DNA of 64,000 nt. Origin: Adiantum capillus-veneris. Lineage: Eukaryota; Streptophyta; Polypodiopsida; Polypodiales; Pteridaceae. Positions 56,060 to 64,000 of this stretch are shown one piece after another (positions within the stretch are counted from its first letter, which is position 1; each line of letters starts with the position of its first letter). Location: the NCBI GenBank assembly GCA_014529385.2, contig CM043960.1:34426396-34490395 (forward strand), given 5' to 3'. The notes beneath the pieces are model-generated. The model saw only the letters and a list, made by a program, of their open reading frames with translations. It had not been told where the DNA came from and made no database searches. A program made the translations under genes and the position numbers.

Positions 56060-56720
56060 CTATCTACAATGCGAGCATATGTATGCTCTCACACGGTACG
56101 GTAGATTTTGCAGTCCAAATAAAGATAAGAGAATATCATTATTTTTGGACATGTTTTTCCTAAATTTTTACTCTAGTGAGAGCATAGTAGTGTGAATAGC
56201 TCTACACAAAACGTAAATTTTTCCTAAATTTTTACTCTAGTGAGAGCATAGTAGTGTGAATAGCTCTACACAAAGTGTAAAAATATAATTTTGTTTCATT
56301 ATATTCATTTTGCAGTGAGAGAAAATCTCTACACATCAAAATCGAACTTTAAATTACATAAAATTAATTTTTATGTAATTATATTTTTAAACTAATTATC
56401 TCATGTGAGAGTACACTCTACACCCAACGATAATATCTTTTTTTTTTATTAGTCACTTTCAAGTGTCAATTAATTGAACACATTCACAAGTGATTCTTAT
56501 AATTACAGTTTGTATCAGGTGAGAGATTAAACTCTTCACAAAATACAAACTTTCAACTATTTACTAAGTTTTTCAAAACATATTCATATATTTGAATCAC
56601 AAAACTTAAAATTCTATTGAATTTTAATTTTTATTGCATTCAAATTGTTTTATTTTTTTACAAATTACATTTTTTGATCGTTTGGTGAGAGTACTCACAT
56701 GGAAAACACTGACTTTGAAA
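56060..56720. repeat. Right subterminal repeats of the hAT element
   Basis: ACTCTAGTGAGAGCATAGTAGTGTGAATAGCTCTACAC occurs at 56170 and again at 56234 (64-base period). Weaker variants of GTGAGAG....CTCTACAC continue to about 56560 and beyond. They are the mirror image of the GTGTAG...CTCAC units near the left end. Confidence 0.75.
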
Positions 56721-56957
56721 GCTGGTATGAGACCTTTCGCGTGTTGCTATATATACTAACATATTCGATCGTTATAATTTTAGATCGAAAATACTTTCGT
56801 TCGAAAATAATTTCGATCGAAAAATTAAGAAGTTATACGATTGGCCGTTTCTGTTGATGTGGCACCGTATAATACGGCCGTATAATTTAGATAAACGAAT
56901 AATACGCCCATTATTCGCGTATTATACGTCTCCCGAATAACGAATAATGCAACTTAG

Positions 56958-56965
56958 ATCATGGG
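56958..56965. repeat. hAT target-site duplication, right
   Basis: ATCATGGG, one mismatch from the left copy. Confidence 0.85.
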
Positions 56966-58747
56966 ACTCATACATGACTTTCTTATTGTATGGGTGAGTA
57001 ACACATAGCCTATTCCCGTTTGGAAGATAACCATCCTTCAAGGTGAATGGTTCTTTTTTTCTTCCCTAATGCAAAGGCTGTAATTACCTACTTAAAGTCT
57101 TGGTCGATAGCATACTCATCTATCATAAAAGATAGATCATTGTGAGTTTCTATAGACACTACATTTACCCTTGGCCGTTGTGAAAGTGCATCGACCGCTT
57201 GATTGTGCTTTCCAGCAATGTGAGCAATATAAAATCTAAATTGTGAACGAAAATTTTCCTACCTCATTTTTTTGTCGGAGAGCTTGATTTGCATCATGAA
57301 TAATTTCTTGAGGCTTTGTGATCCATTTGTAGGATGAATGGAGCCCTGAAGGATAGTGCTTCCATGTGTCTATGGCATGTAGAACAGCTAAAAGATCTTT
57401 TTTGTATATGCCCAAGGCCTGTTCATCAGCATTGAGCCTTCGACTCTCATATGCTATGGCATGCCCTTCTTGAAGCAAGACTGCTCCAAGGCAATCACCA
57501 CAAGCATCACATTGGACCTCAAATGGCTTTGAGAGATCCGGAAGCATGAGGACTCGCCGAGAGATAAGCTTCTCTTTGAGCTTGTGAAAGAATTTTGTTG
57601 TTTAGCAGTCCATGAGTACTTAACGTTCTTTCTTATTAAGTAATGCAATGGTCCTGCTATTTGAGAGAATTTTTCTATGAAGCGTCCATAGTATGTACAC
57701 ATACCAATAAATCTTCTTAGCTCATGTAGATTCCTTGGATTAGGCCATGATTTTATTACCTCCAAATTTGATGGATTCATGAATATACCATCTTGATAGA
57801 TAATGTGACCTAAATATTGAATCTCTTGTAGGAAAAATTCGCTTTTCTTTTGATTAATGAAAAGCGTATTCTCTCTCACAACTTGAAATATTACCTGGAG
57901 GTGTCACTTGTACTCCTCAAGAAAATTTGAGTGGCCTGAAGATCTTTGTCCATCGTAAGTTTGAATGCAACTGGAGCATTTGTCAGCGATCGTATTTAGT
58001 GCTCTAAAGTCGACACACGTGATATGTGTCATCTTTCTTTTGCACTAAAAGTACTGGTGAACAAAATAGAGAGGAGCTAGGCCTCACCATCCCTTTTTCC
58101 ACCAATTCATGCAATTGCCTCATGATCTCCTTTTGTTGAGCTTGTGAAACTCAATAAGGAGGTTTATTAGGAGGTGAGCTTCCTAGTAGAAGCTCTATTG
58201 CATGGTCTCATCATCCCCTCATTTTGGAGGTAGCTCACTAGGCATGTCATCATTGAAAACATCTTGGAATCCATTTAGGAAACTAGACAACTCTAATTCC
58301 TCTTGATTCCCTTTATCGCTACATGAAAACATTAGAATCATTTACAGAGTCTCTAACAAAAATCATATTTTTAATATTTAAAAATAGAGCTTTTCATTGA
58401 CTTATCAAAAGCAAGCGTATTTACCAGGGATATGATGTTCCCTGACTCGTTAGCATGTATGTACATACTCTTTTTCCTATAGGTGAAGTAGATTCTCCTT
58501 TTAGGAAACTTCATGTTGGCAGCCATGCGATCAAACCATGGCGACCCCAGGATAGCATCCTCATGTTGGAGAGGAGAGATTAAAAAAAAAAATCTTCTTT
58601 GTCAATGTAGCTTTGAACATGAAGCCTCAACTTCCCAATCAAGGGAGTAACGGATGCTTGCTATCCCTTGAAAGCTGTGTCAACAATTACAGTATCTCCC
58701 ATCTCAAAAGCTTGAATGCCCAACTTGGTGGCCAACTCCGTTGATAT
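56966..58747 (-). pseudogene. Chromovirus copy 3: protease, RT, RNase H relic (upstream part)
   Basis: Minus-strand blocks match copy 1: RNase H with FEVQCDACGDCLGAVLLQEG at about 57470-57540 (frame 57236-57547), and RT thumb (FLQEIQYLGHIIYQDG, LRRFIGMCTYYGRFIEK) at 57454-57879. Broken RT fingers and the protease spacer lie to about 58700, the last clear match being the LATKLG-like block. Stops and frameshifts occur throughout. Homology stops at 58747, where the Tat LTR appears to begin. Confidence 0.85.
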
Positions 58748-59006
58748 TGAGGCGGTCCGGGGCGGGCAACAAGAAGAGCAACCTCTAGACACCCTTCAAG
58801 GCTCCCGTGCTGCTCAATGGGGCTCGGGCACAACACAACACAAACCAAAACAACAAACCCACAGCCAAATCCCAACTACACAAGGGGCACCACCTAGTTT
58901 AAGAGAGAACTAGGACGCAAAAGAGGAGAATCGTTAGAGCAACCCACAAACAAGCAAGGAATTTACACTAACCCTAACACCAATGGAACACTCTCACACA
59001 CTAAAA

Positions 59007-59083
<77 letters not shown>

Positions 59084-61391
59084 GAGAGATGGTGTACAAC
59101 TTAGCTTCAACTTTATATTTTGCACAAAAAAGAACTTAGAGCTTGCGGAATCAAGTGACAAGATTTGTTTATAGCATCACTAGCACATTGTCTTAGGGTT
59201 ATGGGAGCCCTGTCACCATCCACCCTCTTACAATGGTAGCCAAACAATAGCCAATGAATCACAAGCAACAAAACAACAACCTTCAATGAAACAAGTCACC
59301 TTATGAAGCTGAATGAGTTTGCCAAGCCAAATTGGAGGAGAAGTGTGAGCCTTTCGACATGAATTGCACCCAAAACTACCAATTCATTGATGTTGGGGTA
59401 GATACAACAATGGTAGGAAGAATATCTTCTACTCGCACTCACTCAAACTAGCTCAAGCTTTTCTATGCACCAAGGTGATGGTGTATAGAAAGCTTACTCT
59501 CTCTTTACAACCAAGATAGAACTGGCGTGTGGTACGCTCAATCTAGTGTGAAATGGTATAGTGATGTCTTTTACAAGGAGGAATGGATTCTATTTATAGG
59601 TTTTAGAAGCCTTGATTAGGATTAAGCCTAATCAATTTTATTAGGAAAGATCAAGGATTATGAATTTTTATGAATTTCAAATGAGAATGGGGTCTCTCTT
59701 TTCTCTTGAGTCACATGGATGTGGGCTCACGTAAGAGAATTATTGATGTGGTGAAAGGAGAGAAACTTCCATGGGAGTGAGTGAATTTGGTTTACTTGTG
59801 CTGTTGCCTACTCCATATGTTGATAGTGTGGGTGCATTTTTACAAGAGAAGTTAGTTGTTAGTGGTAATAATCACTAGAATTGTTAGTGATACATTTACA
59901 ATGGGTAGGATGAGTTGATTTGATGAAGGAAGAGGGGTGAATTAAAAGAGAATCATTGAGATGGTGAAGCTTTGAAGAAGCTTGAACTCACCCTTGTGTA
60001 GATTGTGAAAAAAATGACCGCTGGTCTTCTTCTTCTTCGCTTCTTTACGCCGTCGCCACGGTTGACCACCACGATGAAAAGAGGATTTGTCGATGACAAA
60101 TCCTCAATTTGTAGAAGTTATCATGGTTAAGATGCTGAATTTTAGATATTTTTAGGAGAGGTAAATGAAATTGTAACATAGAAGCAATAGAGAGAGACAT
60201 GGAGAGGGTGTATGTATGTAGAGGTTCATAAAAGAACTATAGGGATGAGAGAGAAGGGTAATGGTGAAGAGGGTGGGAGAAGCCATGGAAATTGCAGGTT
60301 TGAGTGAGGGAAGGAGAGGGAGGGATGTGTAAGAGTGAGTAGGTGTGTGGAAGGGTGAGAGAAGACTAAGGGCTACTTGTGAGAAAAGTGGGCAAACTGG
60401 GGTCCACTCAAAAAATCATAGCTCACCGCTGGTAGCTCCAAAAATCATGAAAACATTTGAGGTGATTATTCAGAGCGTGGGCTACATTTTCTCTTTTGAC
60501 CACCGCTCCAAATTCGGAGTGGAGATAGGTGCCAAAATTCTCACCAAAAAGCCTGTTTTTATGCCTGCAAAAGTCTTTTAGTGGCCCCCTCCTTTGTTGA
60601 ATTTGTACAATGCATCCAAGAGTGAGCCCCTCCTTTGTCATATTATAATACAAAGCATCCAAGTTGCCCTTGAACCATGCATGGAGGAGGATTATTGGTG
60701 AATAAAGAAATATGTACATGGTGGGACTAGTGTATGGACTATTCATGGACTTTAGCTCAATGAGCACATGGTGTTAGAATAATGAGTAAAAATAATAATA
60801 AAAATATGGAGGAGTTATGGATATGGAAAGATATTGGAATCATATGATATGGTCCCTCCTTGAATTATTTTGGGTGAAAGATGAAAAGGTATGCAAGTAA
60901 ATAATATAATAAACGTAACCAATGAGTAGAAATCAATTTTTTGTTTTCACGAGGGTGAGGGTGAAAATGTGGGAGTGATTTGTATAAAGGAAAAATATGA
61001 GGTTAGAGTATGTACATATTGGCAAAAAATATAATTATGGTGTAAGAGAATGAAAGAAGGTGTACATAGGTTTAATAAAACACACACCTAAGTAGAAATA
61101 TTTAAATAAAATACCAAAATAATTATAAAAAATCCCTATATTTAGGCCATATATACAATGAAATATTTACACACAAAAAGGCCATAATATACTTTTATTT
61201 TTTTATTTTTTTGGCTCAACTAGCCCAGTGACTAGCTAGCTGAGGGTTTTTAAGAAGATATGGGAAAAGCCCCCTAACTCACACACGCCTATGTACAGTG
61301 AAATGGTAGGGATAGCCATAGCGTTTGGGTGAATTTGGTAGGGTGGAGTAACTTACTATGGCAATTATGGAGAGCCGAAAAATGGCTATCA
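58748..61391 (-). mobile_element. Probable 3' LTR of the Tat-lineage element
   Basis: The right end (GGCTATCA) abuts the polypurine tract of the gypsy element to the right and is well supported. The left end is taken as the TG at 58748, where chromovirus homology ceases; this is tentative because the partner LTR is outside the window. It contains a (GA)n tract at 59010-59088. No genes are supported in its 2.6 kb. Confidence 0.55.
59010..59088. repeat. (GA)n microsatellite
   Basis: Nearly pure GA tract of about 80 bases, with single interruptions near 59047 and 59071. Confidence 0.95.
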
Positions 61392-61394
61392 TTA

Positions 61395-61407
61395 GCCCTC
61401 CCCCAGG
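61395..61407 (-). other. Polypurine tract of the Tat-lineage element
   Basis: On the minus strand CCTGGGGGAGGGC lies three bases before the LTR start TGATAGCC, the usual join. Confidence 0.75.
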
Positions 61408-61419
61408 ATGATGGTATAT

Positions 61420-62163
61420 TCATGTAGCATCATAGAGCATCTTTTCCAAACAGAGTGCTTCAGAGTCCTTGACGAGATCTTCATTGTTTGGCCCCTCAGA
61501 ATTTTGGCTGGAGTTACACTCATGCTTCATGTAACAATACTTACATGAGACAGCGGCCTTTGGACAGATCTTTGGTAGATCCTTTGGTAGAAGGCGACTC
61601 AAATAGGGCTTCAAGCGATACCCGTTTACCTTCCTGGAGTGCTCTTTACCATTCAAGTCCATAAGCTGATAGTAACTAGAATTGAAAGCCTTCTTGACTA
61701 TGTATGGCCCTTGCCATCTAGTTTCAAACTTGGCATCAAAACGATTGTCAAGTCGATTGTCATACCTTAGCACAAGCTCTCCTTCCTTGATGCCTTTGTC
61801 CTTCAGTTTCTTGTCGTGCGTTTCTTTCGGTTGTGTGGCTTTCCTCTTGTAGCACTCATATGTTGCTTCTCTTTTCCACTCAAGCTCCACTAACGTAAGA
61901 AGTCGATCCATCCATACCTCTTGATCATCTTGTGCTCCTTTGCCATGAAGTCGCATTGTTGGAATGTTGAGCTCGATAGGCTGCAAAGCCTCTTGACCAT
62001 AGACCAAGTGAAATGGTGTGAACTCCGTGGCTTCCCTATATGTGGTTCGATATGCCCACAAGGCACCATCCAAGAAGTCATCCCATAATTTTGTCTTGTT
62101 TTGCACCATCTTTCTAATGATTCCTGCAATGACACCATTAGCCTTCTCCACCAAACCATTTGA
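61420..62163 (-). pseudogene. Tat-lineage integrase, C-terminal half
   Basis: It continues in frame with the next block, after a TAG at 62164. LVEKANGVIAGIIRKMV marks the region containing the catalytic Glu. The C-terminal module (YDNRLDNRFDAKFETRWQGP, YIVKKAFNSSYYQLMDLNG) follows, and the tail is acidic. No chromodomain. Only the stop separates it from an intact integrase frame. Confidence 0.85.
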
Positions 62164-63327
62164 CTATGGGTAGTATGGTGTGCTATGACGATGTAGAATG
62201 TGAAGCTCTTCACAAACTTCTGTGAGCAAGCCCTTCCTAAACCCTGGACCATTATCAGAAACAATCTCCAAAGGTGTGCCAAATCTGCAACAAATGTGAT
62301 TGTACACAAACTTGCTAACTGTCCTCTCATTCACTCTTGCCACACTTTGAGCTTCCACCCACCTAGTCATATAGTCTACAGCCACTAGAATGTAGAGTTT
62401 ACCATTTTTTGTCCTAGGCAGAGGACCCATAGCATCAATGCCCCACTTTTCAAAGGGTCCATTTGCAAGCACTATTTGCCTCGGGCCATGCACCAACCTT
62501 CTATTTCCATTTATCTGACAATTGTGACAGCTTTTACACCAATGTTGAACATCCACATGCAAGCTAGGCCAAACATACCCCGCAAGCAAAATCTTCTTCA
62601 CAATTGATTCTTGGGCAAAATGACCACCACATGCCTCTTCATGCAAACCTTTTAGAATGGCTGGAATTTCCTCGATAGTTGGTACTCTTCTGCACACTTG
62701 ATCCTTCCCTCTTTGATAGAGGGAGCCTTCTAGGAAGAGATAGAAACTTGCCTTCTTCATGAGTCTCCTCTTCTGAGCCTTCGTGAAGTCTTGTGGAAAC
62801 TCACCCTCCAAAATGTAGCCAATAATGGGAGCCAATGACTCCAATCCCTGGTATCTCGGTTTCTTGACAGCTGCTGTCACCATGATGATCTGCACTTCTC
62901 TCTCAACACATGTAACTGCTTGTTGTGCAAGTAAATCGGCATCTTCATTTTGTTTCCTCGGAATATGATATAGTTGCACTTCTTCAAACTGATTAAACAT
63001 CCTACGAATGGCATGAACTTTTGTCCTTAAGCTTTCATTCTTGCATGCCCAAATGCCTAAAATCTGTTTAACAATGAGAAGTGCATCTCCCTTTACCATG
63101 AGAAGTTTTATCCCTTGGCCAATGCACATCTTCAAACCATGAAGTAGTGTGTCGTATTCTGCTTCATTGTTGCTAGTTGAACCTGGTAGATTGACCTTCT
63201 CTTTCATGACCACCTCTCCACTTGGGTTGAGCAACACTAGCCCTCCCCCTGCTTTCCCTGTGGCTCGTCGAAAAGCTCCATCAAAGAACAAGGTAAAAGC
63301 ATTGGGAATACTTTTTGGTGGTGGCAA
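62164..63327 (-). pseudogene. Tat-lineage second RNase H and integrase, N-terminal half
   Basis: The first 140 residues are an archaeal/plant-type RNase H: TLFFDGAFRRATGKAGGGLV, TSNNEAEYDTLLHGLKMC, VKGDALLIVKQI, QNEDADLLAQ. This second RNase H is the mark of the Tat clade. Then come the zinc head (LHEEACGGHFAQESIVKKIL, H..H with CKSCHNCQ) and the core: WGIDAMGPLP with first Asp, VSDNGPGF with second. A TAG after STPYYP (CAG in relatives) truncates the frame before the catalytic Glu. Confidence 0.85.
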
Positions 63328-64000
63328 TGGTAGGGTCTTTACTTAAGGCACCTTAATTTCCTTCTCATGTACCCTATAAGTGAGAATCCCTGCCAATTGT
63401 GCACACACATTATCTTCTACCTTGAAAGAGTATTGGAACTCTTGCAACTCCATAATCCACTTTGAGATCCTAGTACTAAGATTCATTTGAGATGACACCC
63501 AAGGGAACAAATTTTCTGCAGTGAGAATTACAAAAGGTTTTGGTAGCAGGTAGGATCTAAACTTTCTCACCGCAAACATGAGAGAAAGCATCATGAGTTC
63601 TGCTTCTGTGTAGTCTCTCTCCAAAGCATTCATGACCCTACTAGCAAAGTAGATGGGTCGCACCCTTGTACTGTGGGGATCTTGTTGTAGCAACACAACA
63701 CCAATTGTTTCCCTTCCAACACTAGAGCTAACAAAGAATGTGTACTCACAACAAGGAGGCATGAGTGTTGGTAGCTCTGACAAAATGACTTTAATGTTAC
63801 AAAAATACTCTTCAAGCTCATCAGACCATGCAAATTCTACTTGTTGTGTCAACTTTTGCAAAGGATGAAGCAACTCCGAGGCTAAGTGAATGAAGCGTGA
63901 CATATACTTCACCTTCTGAATGAAAGAGATGACCTCCTTAAGACTCTTCGGTGATGGGAGCTCAATAAGAGCCTTTGCCTTTGAAGGATCCACCTCAATG
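63328..64000 (-). pseudogene. Tat-lineage RT thumb and first RNase H (continues past the window)
   Basis: In the same frame as the next two blocks: MDPSKAKALIELPSPKSLKE and the connection, then gypsy-type RNase H with EYTFFVSSSVGRETIGVVLL, RVMNALERDYTEAELMMLSL and AVRKFRSYLLPKPFVI. A TAA at 63343-63345 (CAA in relatives) separates it from the second RNase H. The RT palm lies beyond the right edge. Confidence 0.85.

Larger units (their letters stand above)
47587..56957. mobile_element. hAT transposon, 9371 bp, with cargo genes
   Basis: The 8-bp target duplication, short imperfect terminal inverted repeats (CTGCGTTGTATT on the left; CTAAGTTGCATT read inward from the right) and a minus-strand BED/DUF659/dimerisation transposase establish a hAT element. 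Both ends carry TATACG- and TCGATCGAAAA-rich terminal segments and subterminal repeat arrays. It inserted into the integrase-head coding part of chromovirus copy 3. Besides the transposase it holds a plus-strand protein-kinase-like gene and a coiled-coil frame, which standard hAT elements lack. All its genes are damaged. Confidence 0.88.

Overview
The window is nuclear DNA of a land plant with a large, repeat-rich genome. Signs are plant-type Ty3/gypsy chromovirus and Tat-lineage retrotransposons, Ty1/copia relics, CACTA, hAT and Mutator-like DNA transposons, GT-AG introns, an extensin-like proline-rich reading frame and many (GA)n, (CA)n and (AT)n tracts. A fern, lycophyte or gymnosperm would fit the density of old nested elements, but nothing here fixes the clade. 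No rRNA, tRNA, CRISPR or clearly intact conserved host gene was seen.

Region 1-13 kb. A minus-strand LTR relic of a chromovirus family (2.0-3.0 kb) and a 256-bp tandem repeat lead into the most unusual locus. A spliced minus-strand gene (4.2-7.8 kb) has ten well-defined GT-AG exons that keep one reading frame almost throughout. It ends in a permuted (beta-order) amino-methyltransferase domain: DLPF motif IV, then KP, then the LELGCG SAM-binding motif. Head-to-head with it, across a GC-rich repetitive spacer (8.4-9.06 kb), lies a Mutator-like DDE transposase with a SWIM zinc finger (9.4-12.7 kb, one frame break). The pair looks like a two-gene mobile element carrying its own nucleic-acid methyltransferase. 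That pairing is inference; no terminal repeats were found.

Region 13-24 kb. A broken LTR and a copia RNase H relic precede a full-length but decayed chromovirus (LTRs 14908-16515 and 22198-23836) with gag zinc knuckle, protease, RT, RNase H, integrase and chromodomain-like tail.

Region 24-33 kb. A TATA box and signal peptide head a frameshifted extensin-like gene (24.87-25.38 kb). Mostly gene-free repeats follow, then a Transposase_24-like relic (29.75-30.66 kb) with a TATGG minisatellite and a CACTA-type terminus at 31758.

Region 33-41 kb. A gypsy pol relic is split by a small copia element (34818-38653) with a perfect GGAGG target duplication. One of its LTRs carries a 458-bp MITE; a second MITE copy sits at 40433-40889.

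Region 41-58.7 kb. A plus-strand gag relic abuts a minus-strand chromovirus. Inside that chromovirus sits a 9371-bp hAT element (47587-56957) with an 8-bp target duplication, short imperfect TIRs and subterminal repeats. It carries its own decayed BED/DUF659/dimerisation transposase on the minus strand and, on the plus strand, a protein-kinase-like gene plus a coiled-coil reading frame. The hAT transposase is itself split by a 1.2-kb foldback element whose ends resemble those of the MITE, so insertions are nested three deep.

Region 58.7-64 kb. A Tat-lineage gypsy element (minus) with a second, plant/archaeal-type RNase H has a pol frame broken by only two C-to-T nonsense codons in the 2.5 kb visible.
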